Of a stretch of 52,072 nt of DNA, positions 8,149-17,900 are shown piece by piece. A program made the translations under genes and the position numbers. The first letter of the stretch is position 1. Each line of letters starts with the position of its first letter. The notes under the pieces are model-generated. The model was given only the letters and a program-made list of their open reading frames with translations, was not told the origin of the DNA and ran no database searches. Where the stretch lies: contig CAJTMR010000025.1 in assembly GCA_910577325.1 (NCBI GenBank), positions 1 through 52,072 on the forward strand. Reading direction: 5' to 3'. This DNA comes from an uncultured Parabacteroides sp. (lineage in GTDB: Bacteria; Bacteroidota; Bacteroidia; Bacteroidales; Tannerellaceae).

Positions 8149-8170
8149 TCTGAAACAAACTAGTTTCAGA
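8149..8170. promoter_or_regulatory. Palindrome in the leader of the 1234-residue protein gene
   Basis: TCTGAAAC (8149-8156) and GTTTCAGA (8163-8170) form a perfect 8-bp inverted repeat with a 6-base spacer, just past the predicted transcription start. It could be an operator or an RNA hairpin. Confidence 0.5.
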
Positions 8171-8234
8171 CACACTTAAGGAAACACTGCCGTTAAAAAA
8201 ACAAGCGTTTAGGCAAGATATATTTTAAAGTAGA

Positions 8235-11200
8235 ATGAAACTCATTAAGGCCAATGACCTCAAACGATGGGCAGACACGTTGGAAATCCGTGGTTTGCTT
8301 CCTGAGTTAATACGCCGATTGGTGCATGCAACTAAGCCGCATCTTTCAAAGGTGTACATACCGACTGAAGAAAGCACTCATTCTGCCGGATGGGATGGCA
8401 TTGTTGTTTCTGAAGACAATGACACTTATCTGCCAGCTGGTACATGTCTTATCGAGATGGGGACGAATGAGAAAGTGGCAACAAAAGCTAATGACGATTA
8501 TACAAAACGTACGAATGGCCCATTAGAATTTGAGAAAGGAGAATGTACCTTCGTTTTCATCACTCCTCGCGAATGGCCCAAAGCGCCATCTTGGGAAGCA
8601 GACAAAAATAAACTGAATAAGTGGAAAAGGGTTAAGGTGATAACAGCCGTAGAATTAGAGGATTGGCTATCTTATTATCCTTCTGTCGCTTTATGGGTGG
8701 CAGAAAAACTTAACATTTCCCACAGAGAGAAAATTCAGAGTATAGAATCGTATTGGCGTCAATGGTCAACCAACGATAAAGGACAACAACTTTGCTATAG
8801 TGTTGCCGTTGGAGGACGCGAGGAATCTGTCAAAGAACTTCTGGAGAAAACAGAAAATCATATAGCAATAGATGTTTGTTCCCATTCTGTAGAAGAATCG
8901 CTCGCATTTGTCGTGGCTGCTATATTACAATGCGGAGATGACAATCTTAAAAACAGAGTGGTTATTGCAAAAGACAATGAAACCACAGGCTTATTGGCTT
9001 CACAATTTTCCAATATGGTTATTATCTCTGGTGGAGATGATAAAAACATTAATCCAAACGAGAATTGCTTGGTGTATGTTACACATCCATCTGCAAGAAG
9101 CAGAAGTGGAGTGTCTATCATTCTACGAACACCAGAGCCTGACGATTTTATTAATGCTTTAAAAGAAAGCGGATTTAATGAAACGCAAGCAAGGCAGCTT
9201 TGTTCTGATACAGGGCGAAGCACAGCTATCTTGAGAAGGAAACTTGGTTTTGAACGCAACAACCCTGATTGGGCGAAGCCTGAAAATATCAACCAATTGC
9301 TTCCGGCTCTTCTGATAGGACGTTGGCTGAATAATTTGGAAGGGGACAAAAAACTAATTGAAGAGCTTTCTGGGATGGAATATTGCCAATTCGAAAATGT
9401 TATTCAGACATTTGCTAAAGGCAACGACAGTCCTTTTGGACTTATTGATAATCTATGGTATGTTATATCTCCATTTGACGCTATAAATTATGCAATAGAT
9501 TTTATCACACCCCAATACTTAGATAGACTCTCTGTCATTATTGACAAAGTCGCAAATGATATTGATTTTGATGACAAAAAGGCAGCCACGACTGATTCTT
9601 TATTTTATCAAAAACATAATACGAAGTATAGCTATTATGCTAAAGAAGGGTTATTCTTGACATTGGTGTTATTGGCTCTTCGAGGTGACAAAAATGCTCA
9701 ACTGATTCCGTGGGTTGACGAAAAGGTTAGAGCAATATTAAATACAAACACTTTAGAATGGTGGTTTAGTTATTGCAAACATAATCTGATATCTCTCTTA
9801 GCAGAAGCTTCGCCTCAGGTTTTTATTCAGAAAATTGAAGATGATGTGATGAGCGATAATTCTATCATCCGTGAGATGTTTCGAATAAATTTTGAGCATA
9901 CCTCCTTGTGGGGTAATAGTTCGCACTATGGATATGTTTTATCTGCATTGGAAGATTTGGCCTGGTCTGCAGAGAATCTTTCCAGAATTAGCCGAATCCT
10001 GTTTGAACTCTCGTCTTTAGGGAAGAAAAAAGGGTATGCTGGAAATCCTTTTGAGTCGTTGTGCAAAATATATTGTCTCTGGATGCCTAAAACAAAAGCA
10101 ACCATAGAGCAATGTTTTATGGTACTCGAATCCATGGTAGAGGAGTTTAGACCATTTGTTTTCAGACTTTGTAGATGTTTAGTGGACTATAGTCGTCAAT
10201 CACAAAGCATTAATGGCCGTATAATGCGATGGAGATATTTCGGAGAAGACGTTAAAGCCGTGACAATGGATGAGTTTTTGACAGCATTAACAGCTACAGT
10301 GAGAATGTTGATAAAAAATTGCGATTATAGCAATGATGCTATTGAATGCATATTGGAAACAGCGACTGCTCCTGACTTGCCTGCTCATCTTAGGAAAGAA
10401 GTCCAAGATGCGATTTCTTCAAATATAGATTTTCTGAAAGGTAAAAATAAGTTCTGTGACAAAATAAGAGAAAAAATATATCATTTTGAAGAAGCTCGTA
10501 ATTCAGATTGGTGTATAGGTGATGATGAGATGAACTGGCTAAGAAATCTCTTAGAAGCCATATTGCCAGATGATATTATTGAGGCTAACTTGTGGAAATT
10601 TAAGGCTTTCTTGCCTGTACATGAATTACGTCTGAGAGAGGATGATATACGTAAGTGGACAGAAAAGCAGTTGAGTTTCAGAGTAGCCGCCGTGAAAGAA
10701 CTGTACAAGCGGATAGGATTCGATGGTTTAAGAAAGATTGCAGAGAAATCTGAAGACAAATATCAAACAGGTCTTGCATTTGCAAAATTCAAGACCACAT
10801 ACCCGATGATTGATTTTGTTATAAACAAAGATTTTGACAATCAACTTTTAGCAGGATTCTTTGTCTCTTTATTCAACACAAACAAAGAACGCTATTGGAA
10901 AGTAGTGAGGAAATATAATAATCGGAATGATATTCTTATTAGCATCGGAACAAATGAAGAATTAACTAGATTTGTCGAAACTCTACCAGAAGAAGCTAAG
11001 GAAAATTATTGGAAGACCGTATCTGTTTGGTGCTATTCTGACGATACACTGAACATAATGGCAGAGCAAATGCTTAAAGTGGGTAGGTCTGGCGATGTAT
11101 TATCTTTGTTGTGCCGTATTAATTATGGTGGGAAGGACATTCCTATTGCACCAGCCTTTAATGCCTTGCAAGGATGGCTGAATAATATTAAAACACCAGA

Positions 11201-11939
11201 ATTTGAGCAGTACAAGCATGATGCAGAAGAAATACTGGAATATCTTGATAAAAATCCAAATGTCAAAGATGAACAAATAGTTAGTTTAGAACTTTTACTT
11301 AGCGAAATTTTCCATCTGGATTCTGATTGTCGCCTGTATCATTCTATTTACACAGAGCCAAAAAGTTTGTTAGAACTAATATCATTTGCATACCGTGGAG
11401 ATGAAGATTTTGACGATAAGACTTATTCTGATTCAGAGAGAAACATCGGGTTGCTTTCACTGCGTTTTATCAAAGGCCATGTAAAAAGTTGCCCTGGATT
11501 GACAAAAAACGGGACATTAGATGAAGATGCTTTGATGAAATATGCCGATGAATTTATGTCTCTTGCAAAAGGAGAGAAGTATTTTTGTGCTGCAAAGATA
11601 GTGTTTGGTCAATTGTTAGGCAACATTCCTGACAGGGAAGACTACCCACAGGATGTTCTCTGTAAACTATTGACAAAATATAGTGAACATGGTCGTGACA
11701 AATCAATCCTAAATTCTTTTCGATGCCAGTTCTTTAACAATCGTGGTATGACCTCACGTCTGCCCTACGATGGAGGACGAATTGAAAGGACACGAAGTGA
11801 GAAATACAAGAAATATGCAGATAAGACACGCTACACGTACCCAGATGTCGCATCAATCTTCGACTCATTGAGCCGAGATCATGAATATGATGCACATCGT
11901 ATGGACAATCAAGCTGAATTGGCAAAAATTGGGTATTAA
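8235..11939 (+). CDS. Large (1234 aa) protein with nuclease-like N-terminus and degenerate STAND/AAA-like region
   Basis: I do not recognise a named family. Residues about 40-95 look like a restriction-nuclease core: AGWDG with D54, a strand ending in IEMG with E74, then a lysine-rich helix (KVATKANDDYTKR). Residues 105-160 continue with TFVFITPREWPK and a VELEDWL...LWVAEKL tail. Residues about 180-340 follow an NTPase layout (IAIDVCSHSVEESLAFVVAA, RVVIAKDNE, MVIISGGDD, CSDTGRSTAILRRKL) but lack a GxxxxGKS/T loop. The remaining 850 residues appear alpha-helical, as in repeat-rich sensor arms. No signal peptide or membrane segment is seen, so it is likely cytosolic. It is monocistronic, AT-rich and divergent from the leftward array. 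A defence or sensing role is inferred from size, layout and context only. Confidence 0.75.
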   Translation: MKLIKANDLKRWADTLEIRGLLPELIRRLVHATKPHLSKVYIPTEESTHSAGWDGIVVSEDNDTYLPAGTCLIEMGTNEKVATKANDDYTKRTNGPLEFEKGECTFVFITPREWPKAPSWEADKNKLNKWKRVKVITAVELEDWLSYYPSVALWVAEKLNISHREKIQSIESYWRQWSTNDKGQQLCYSVAVGGREESVKELLEKTENHIAIDVCSHSVEESLAFVVAAILQCGDDNLKNRVVIAKDNETTGLLASQFSNMVIISGGDDKNINPNENCLVYVTHPSARSRSGVSIILRTPEPDDFINALKESGFNETQARQLCSDTGRSTAILRRKLGFERNNPDWAKPENINQLLPALLIGRWLNNLEGDKKLIEELSGMEYCQFENVIQTFAKGNDSPFGLIDNLWYVISPFDAINYAIDFITPQYLDRLSVIIDKVANDIDFDDKKAATTDSLFYQKHNTKYSYYAKEGLFLTLVLLALRGDKNAQLIPWVDEKVRAILNTNTLEWWFSYCKHNLISLLAEASPQVFIQKIEDDVMSDNSIIREMFRINFEHTSLWGNSSHYGYVLSALEDLAWSAENLSRISRILFELSSLGKKKGYAGNPFESLCKIYCLWMPKTKATIEQCFMVLESMVEEFRPFVFRLCRCLVDYSRQSQSINGRIMRWRYFGEDVKAVTMDEFLTALTATVRMLIKNCDYSNDAIECILETATAPDLPAHLRKEVQDAISSNIDFLKGKNKFCDKIREKIYHFEEARNSDWCIGDDEMNWLRNLLEAILPDDIIEANLWKFKAFLPVHELRLREDDIRKWTEKQLSFRVAAVKELYKRIGFDGLRKIAEKSEDKYQTGLAFAKFKTTYPMIDFVINKDFDNQLLAGFFVSLFNTNKERYWKVVRKYNNRNDILISIGTNEELTRFVETLPEEAKENYWKTVSVWCYSDDTLNIMAEQMLKVGRSGDVLSLLCRINYGGKDIPIAPAFNALQGWLNNIKTPEFEQYKHDAEEILEYLDKNPNVKDEQIVSLELLLSEIFHLDSDCRLYHSIYTEPKSLLELISFAYRGDEDFDDKTYSDSERNIGLLSLRFIKGHVKSCPGLTKNGTLDEDALMKYADEFMSLAKGEKYFCAAKIVFGQLLGNIPDREDYPQDVLCKLLTKYSEHGRDKSILNSFRCQFFNNRGMTSRLPYDGGRIERTRSEKYKKYADKTRYTYPDVASIFDSLSRDHEYDAHRMDNQAELAKIGY

Positions 11940-12410
11940 AATATGAGGCGATATTTACATTGACTATTAATAAAAGTAATAGTACTGTATGCAATGGGGT
12001 CAACGGCAATATGCAATCTCTCAAATTCTGCGTAAATAAACGGTTTCAGTTAGGGGGGATTTAGTGAGTTTTATAGAGAATAGTAAATTTGCAACTGCTT
12101 GATACACAATAAATATTAACGAAACAGACTGTCACAGACTATCATCTTATCGTTCTCATAATCTGGCTGGTCTGGTAATATTTTTTATAGATCTGGTAAT
12201 AACGAATGATGGTAAGGCTTTCCGCCTGATAAACTTGCCTTTCTATATGATAGCTGCATTGCTGGGACTTTTGTCCCGTTTGGCAATAGATAGTTTGTCT
12301 TAATCTTGCAGGCTTATTGTATAATATTGTTTATTTAATAATACATTACATCCTTTATAGATTGCTGCAAATTCCGCATTTTTGTTGCAAAAAAAGGATT
12401 TTATCGCAAT
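11940..12410. other. Intergenic DNA, possible membrane-protein remnant
   Basis: No intact gene is seen. One plus-strand frame is open from 12103 to a TAA at 12301-12303 without a usable start. It contains two hydrophobic runs (LAGLVIFFIDLVI and LPFYMIAALLGLLSRLAI), as from a decayed membrane protein. The rest shows nothing recognisable. Confidence 0.35.
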
Positions 12411-12512
12411 GAAGACGGTCGTCGTTGTCATAAAGAGGGACTTCATTATCCATGACGACCGTCTTGGTTGAGCATGACGACCGTCTTTATCTTCACGAAG
12501 ACGGTCGTCATG
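12411..12512. repeat. Cluster of four GACGGTCGTC repeats forming hairpins
   Basis: The core GACGGTCGTC occurs in plus orientation at 12414-12423 and 12500-12509, and inverted at 12454-12463 and 12476-12485. The right pair extends to a perfect 15-bp inverted repeat (12473-12487 with 12498-12512) around a 10-base loop. This DNA is far more GC-rich than its surroundings. Short open frames on both strands here are by-products of the symmetry. Confidence 0.8.
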
Positions 12513-12733
12513 GCGATGAAGTCAACCTTTATGCTGATGAACCCCCCGGATTCTATTTCCGATATTCGGATTGCTTTCTGTTTTTGAAAGCTACAGACGA
12601 TTCTCCGGGAGTTCAGGTTTTCCAAAATGTCTGTTTTCTCCTCTTTGACGTAGCAAAAAAACAATGAATTTTCATTTTTTGCCTACTTCATATTTCCGAT
12701 TGTCAACCAATTCCATCTAAACAAGATAAAAGG

Positions 12734-13066
12734 TCAAACCGAATTGAACCGGAATTTTATTTGAAATAGAAAAAAACTCAAATAGGGGTTATTGTATTTT
12801 GTATCTACCCGAAAAATAGCGATGCTGCCCCACCCGGTGTCTTGGATAGCGATAGAAACGCAATTGTCATGTTCAGACAAAATAACCGTGGTTTTAACAT
12901 CGTTGTCCGAATATTTCAGTGCATTTCCTGTTTGCCATAATGACTTTCGGCTGTTGTCGGTTTCTTTATCCAAATACATGTTTGTCAGCCAGTAGACTTG
13001 GGAAAATAATAGTGTCAGCATTCCGATGCGGAGATGAGTATTGTCCGGCTCATAGTATTTGTTGTT
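12734..13066 (-). pseudogene. Sensor histidine kinase remnant with internal deletion
   Basis: The frame preserves two separate pieces of a kinase. The first (KYYEPDNTHLRIG, then MLTLLFSQVYWLTNMYLDKE) looks like part of the sensor region. It joins directly to an ATPase-domain fragment, NALKYSDNDVKTTVIL then VSIAIQDTGWG, which matches the N box and G1 box. The HisKA dimer domain and everything between are missing, and after DTGWG the frame runs into unrelated sequence. There is no proper start upstream, where a TAG precedes codon 1 of the conserved part. It cannot make a working kinase. An orphan response regulator on the same strand lies about 12 kb away (25227-25898) and could be its former partner. 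Confidence 0.75.
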
Positions 13067-13179
13067 CTAAGTTGACAAAGCTATAAAAAATACGTGTATT
13101 ATGAAAAATATGATGTTTTTATTATGTTGCTGTTCTCACTTCAAGTTGTCATTTGCATAAATTTTAATACCAAAAAGAG

Positions 13180-13332
13180 ATGAATAAACTGGAAAAGTTA
13201 TCTAAATCAGAAATGAATGCCATAATGGGGGGCGAAAGTAATCATGGTAGAAGTGGTGGTAAATGGGTGTATGATTCGAATACAGGCAAATGGTATTGGG
13301 GCGAGGTTTGTGATTCGATTGAATCTAAATGA
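13180..13332 (+). CDS. Double-glycine leader micro-peptide (GG-Bacteroidales natural-product precursor type)
   Basis: A 50-codon gene. The leader MNKLEKLSKSEMNAIMGG ends in a double glycine at residues 17-18 with the conserved hydrophobic spacing (L7, M12, I15) and the E11-M12 pair typical of Bacteroidales GG-leader peptides. The 32-residue core is rich in Gly, Trp and Tyr (W29, W38, W40; Y31, Y39) with one Cys (C44) and contains GKWVYDSN and GKWYWGE. Such leaders are cut and exported by C39-peptidase ABC transporters, none of which is encoded nearby. It lies 40 bases upstream of the secreted S74 protein and in the same direction. Whether it is a bacteriocin, signal or modified peptide cannot be told. 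Confidence 0.75.
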   Translation: MNKLEKLSKSEMNAIMGGESNHGRSGGKWVYDSNTGKWYWGEVCDSIESK

Positions 13333-13372
13333 TATAATGATAAAGAGAGTGTCAATATTAATTAGGAAAGTT

Positions 13373-14506
13373 ATGAAGACAATAAAAATATTTTCGTGTT
13401 TGGTTTTAGCAAGCTTGTTTACCAGTGTCAATGCCCAGTTGCGGGTTCTGTCGGATGGGCGTGTGCAAGCGGGACAGAATGTACCAAGCTTAGATCAAGG
13501 AAAAGTGGCTACTTTATTAGTTTTGGGGTCGAATGATAAAATAGGGACCGGTGCTATTATTGCGTTGGGAGATTTTGGTCCTAAATCCAAAAATACATTT
13601 TGGGGTGAATATGGAAATACGGATTCTGACCAATTGTGGTTTCAAGGTAAATTAGGCTATTATTTGACTTATGGCGAGCAAGCAAGTTCTGTTGTCTCTT
13701 ATTATGATCCTGCTAAAAATAGCAATTTTGTTTTTAATACTAATCTTCGTGTGAATGGTGTCAATATAACATCTGATGCTCGCATGAAAGATAATATCCA
13801 ACCGATAGAAAATCCTATAGATATCTTATCACGAGTTGATGGAGTTTCTTATACTTATCGTTTATCAGAGGTTCAAAAATATCGTAAATCGGAAGAAAAT
13901 GCGTTTCCTGAAACATCTGGAACAATGGCTAACGAAGTCAATGATGCTTTGACAGAGAAAGAACTGCGGGATGAGCAAATAAAAAAAGAAATAGAGCGGC
14001 GGGAAGAAGAGGAAGCTAATCGTAGGCGTATCGGTTTTATGGCCCAAGATATTCAAAAAGTTTTACCGGAATTGGTCCAGACAGATGAAAAAGGAGTCAT
14101 GTCTATAGATTACATAGGCTTTATTCCCCTGATAGTAGAAAGTTTGAAACAAATGCAACAAACTATTCAAGACCAGCAGAAAGAGATCGAAACACTGCAA
14201 AGTCTTTTGCCGGCTGAAACAAAATCCATGTTTCGATCCACTTCCAACGAAGAGGTGAGCGTGGTTGAGGGAGCGAAACTATATAACAGGGCAGGTGCTT
14301 CCGTTTCTTATACATTGCCGGCAACTTATAATACCGCAGATCTGAAAATCTTTGATATTTCCGGGAAATTGTTGAAGAAGGTCGTCTTGACCGGCAACAA
14401 CAGTGTCGTTGAAATCAATCCGTCGGAGATAGGGCTTGGGACATTTGTCTATACGCTTTTTGTGGACAATAAGAAAGCTGATGCATTGAAGAAGTTTGTT
14501 AATTAG
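13373..14506 (+). CDS. Secreted protein with S74 intramolecular chaperone domain and sorting tail
   Basis: 377 residues from the ATG at 13373, chosen because it is preceded by AGGAAAG and begins a clear signal peptide (MKTIKIFSCLVLASLFTSVNA|Q); the frame is open further upstream but overlaps the micro-peptide gene. Residues about 30-125 form a beta-rich body. Residues about 133-275 match the peptidase S74 chaperone domain of phage tail spikes (SDARMKDNIQPI, RIGFMAQDIQKVLPELV), with a charged insertion (KKEIERREEEEANRRR) and then a coiled coil (QMQQTIQDQQKEIETLQ). The last 75 residues (LKIFDISGKLLKKVVLTG...FVYTLFV) resemble a type IX secretion C-terminal sorting domain. Gene spacing suggests an operon with the next two genes. 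It probably acts outside the outer membrane. Confidence 0.85.
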   Translation: MKTIKIFSCLVLASLFTSVNAQLRVLSDGRVQAGQNVPSLDQGKVATLLVLGSNDKIGTGAIIALGDFGPKSKNTFWGEYGNTDSDQLWFQGKLGYYLTYGEQASSVVSYYDPAKNSNFVFNTNLRVNGVNITSDARMKDNIQPIENPIDILSRVDGVSYTYRLSEVQKYRKSEENAFPETSGTMANEVNDALTEKELRDEQIKKEIERREEEEANRRRIGFMAQDIQKVLPELVQTDEKGVMSIDYIGFIPLIVESLKQMQQTIQDQQKEIETLQSLLPAETKSMFRSTSNEEVSVVEGAKLYNRAGASVSYTLPATYNTADLKIFDISGKLLKKVVLTGNNSVVEINPSEIGLGTFVYTLFVDNKKADALKKFVN

Positions 14507-14540
14507 AACGATTGACCTTAAATAATAATGTAAGATCGGT

Positions 14541-14921
14541 ATGAAGAAAAATATATTTATCAATGCCTGTTTTTTATTGTTTTTACTGTTTTGTTTTTCA
14601 AATTCGATAGAGGCAGTGGAACCGGCAGATACCACACAGGTTTATTCTGCTCGTTCATGCGTGAGTATTCTTGAAAATCAAACAGTCTCATCTTCGCGTT
14701 CCATAGTTGGTTGTGATTCTCTTATCGTGCGTGGTGTGACAGTTTCTGATATGGGAAATTTAATGCTTACGGCTCCCGATTATGTAGTTCTTTATGGAGC
14801 GTTCGAAGTGGTTCAAGGGGGAATTCTTAGTATTAATGAGAAAGAAGAACCTTTGATCTTTAAATTTTCTTATGATGCGGCTGGAAATAGAATTTTGCGG
14901 CAGGCGCAGACTGTTCAATAA
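14541..14921 (+). CDS. Small exported protein preceding the RHS gene
   Basis: 126 residues. Residues 1-25 are a signal peptide (FINACFLLFLLFCFSNSIEA). The body contains a beta-helix-like stretch (GCDSLIVRGVTVSDMGNLML then APDYVVLYGAFEVVQGGIL) of the kind seen in Bacteroidetes adhesin fragments, and it ends with FSYDAAGNRILRQ, which copies the YDAxGNR unit of RHS repeats. It lies 34 bases after the S74 gene and 16 bases before the RHS gene, so all three are likely cotranscribed. I do not know a family name. It may be a helper for RHS export or the remnant of a longer RHS-type protein. Confidence 0.7.
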   Translation: MKKNIFINACFLLFLLFCFSNSIEAVEPADTTQVYSARSCVSILENQTVSSSRSIVGCDSLIVRGVTVSDMGNLMLTAPDYVVLYGAFEVVQGGILSINEKEEPLIFKFSYDAAGNRILRQAQTVQ

Positions 14922-14937
14922 AAGATTGATATAAATT

Positions 14938-17900
14938 ATGAATAAACATATAATATGCATACTGTTATTTTGGGGCGTTTCTGTATGTGGGATGTCTCAG
15001 AATACATCGAATATCTCCGGCTCTTTCGATATTGGTCCTGTTGGCAACGCTACCTACAATATTCCGGTTGATTTACCTTCTGGTACGGCAGGATTGAAAC
15101 CTGATGTATCGATTGTCTATAATAGTTTTTCCGGAGATGGGGTTATGGGAAAGGGTTTTTCCCTTTCGTCTATCTCTTCCATCACAAGGGCTAATGCGAC
15201 TGTATTTCATAGTGGATATATCAGTGATATAGAGTTTGATGATACGGACAAATATATGCTCGATGGAAATCGTTTGATGTATGATGGGATGACACAGCAA
15301 TACAGGACAGAGATGAATCCTTATTCGCAAATAAAGATATTTTCACCGAATACATCTTCTGCTCATTTTGAAGTGCGGACAAAAGATGGATTGATCATGG
15401 AATATGGGAATACTACGGATTCCCGATTATGTGCACAATCTCCTCACACGGATCAGGTTGCGTTTTGGATGTTAAGCAAGGTGAGGGATCGTGTCGGTAA
15501 TTACTACACATATACTTACGATAAAGATGAAACAAATGGAGAAATTCGTTTGAAACAGATTGATTATACCGGAAGTACAGGCAGTATGCCTTATTGTACA
15601 GTCAAATTTGTTTATACAAGCCGAAACTATGATGTTAATTTGAATTATATTCAGGGCAGCAAATTTAAAGAAAGCAAACTACTAAGTGAAATCGGTGTTT
15701 ATTATGGAGCATCATTATATCGTAAATACTCCATGACTTATAATTATGATGGAAATGATTTCACCTATCTTTTATCTAAAATAACAGTGACCGGCCTTAA
15801 TAATGAAGTCCTCAAACCGATTGTGTTCGATTGGTATAAGAATACGGATTATACACATGAAGAGGTTATTTATGATCAATCGACTAACGCTCAGAACTAT
15901 ATAAACAAAGCTTATATCTCTTTAGGGGATTACAATGGCGATGGGAGGACAGATCTTTTGGCTACGCCTATGGAGGATGCCGATTGGACCGGTTGGAAAT
16001 TGTTTTGTGCAGATACGGATGGAAATAAATTGTCTTATTCAGGAAGCGGGACTCTTCCGGAAAGATATAAAGAACCGGTAGCAGGTGATTTCAATGGAGA
16101 TGGAATTACTGATTTTTTGGCTTGCCGGGAGACTGTTTCTAAAAGTTTTGCAGATGAAGAGGAAATACCTGCTGTTTCTGGAGATTCATTGTCGAGTGAC
16201 TCTGATGTAAGTCCTGCTTCTGTCGCTTACTATAATTATTTTATTTATTATGGAACGGGAAGTGGTTTTAAGGCAGGTCCTGCCATTACTACCGAATCTC
16301 GTCCTCATAGTGTCCGGGTTGCAGATTTTAATGGTGACGGAGCAATGGATTTGTTCATCTATTATACAAGTAAAAACGGATCTGAGGATTATAAAATATA
16401 TATGTCAGGCTATTCTTCCGGAACTATGACTGCATTCAAAACAACCTCGACGGGACGAATCCTGTCGGAAATGAATTGGGATCAGGTTGAAGTTTGGGAC
16501 TTTGATGGTGACGGACTGGCCGAGATTATGAATTTGAGGGATGATGGCTATGATTACTTGGATAATAACGGGAATGGTTCTATGTATCGAACCCGTACCG
16601 GAAGCTTGCCAACAAAAAAACACAAGATCAGCTTCGGTGATTTTAATGGTGACAGGAAAATCGATTTGTTGTTGACAGGTTGGAATAATACGGAATGGAG
16701 TGAATGGTTGACTTTGTTGTCGACTGGGGCTGAATTTGAGAGATATTATTTCCCTAAAAAATTCGCGGCATATTCTAAGGATATATATGTGTGTGATCTG
16801 AATGGTGATGGTTGCGATGATTTTTTTGCGGTTGATAAAACATCAAATCAATTAAGCGCTCTCAAATGTTTTATTGGATATGATAATGGTCGTAACTTCA
16901 AAGAATACACAAGTGTTTCTACTTATGGATCCGACAAATGGAATTTTTATCCTATAGACACGAGAGGGGATGGGAAATTAGGTTTTTTGGTTGTTTCTGC
17001 GCCTTTTACCTGGAAAGGATACCAATTGTATATGCCAAAGGCCGATTTGTCCAATTTGTTGAAAACGGTAACGGATTCGCATGGTAATGTAACCACTGTC
17101 TCTTATAAAAAGATGGCTGATTCATCCGTATATACGAGAACTCTCCCTGCTGGTGGCTCGGCCGATATTTCCGATTATGACTGTATGTCTTTTACTGCTC
17201 CATTTAAGCTGGTTTCGAGTGTAAGTGTCAGTAACGGTATCGGAGGAATGAACACTATTTCATACAATTATGAAAATGCAAAAGTCTTTAAACGAGGGCG
17301 TGGTTTTTTAGGTTTTACGAAGACGATCATGACCGATCAGAGCACTTCGGTAAAAACGACTATCACACAAGAGTTTTCCGATACTTATTATCAAGCTGCG
17401 ATAAAAAATGTAGAGAAGACCCATGTCCCGACAAATCGAAAATTGATGCAGTCTGATTATACGAATACATTGACAAGGTTGGATGTGTATGGAACATTCG
17501 TTTATCAGGCTATATCATCCAAAGAACAAACTTATGAACCGACCGCAAACAAACTGGTCCAGTCTGTGACAACGGATTATACCTATGACAAATATGGTAA
17601 TATACTGACTCAAACGGCTACTTATGGGAATGGAGATGTGCAGAAAGTTACGAATACTTATAGTAATAATACGACGGACTGGATGATCGGTTTGCTAAGC
17701 AGAAGCGTGAATGCCAGCACGGTGGGAGGAAATTCGTTGACAAATACAGTCGATTATGTGTATAATAATACAAACGGGTTGTTGCAAACGCAAACAGTCG
17801 AACCGAATCAGGTTGCTTATAAATCGGTAACAACTTATGCCTATGATACATTTGGGAATGTATTAACTAAAACTGTGACAGTAGGAAATGCATCTCGATC

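Noticed and set aside
12446..12667. Overlapping 70-72 codon open frames on both strands
   Set aside because: They arise from the inverted GACGGTCGTC repeats, overlap each other almost fully, and have no recognisable protein features.
13244..13372. Upstream extension of the S74 protein frame
   Set aside because: It overlaps the double-glycine micro-peptide gene and precedes a clear signal peptide at 13373, so the later ATG is the better start.
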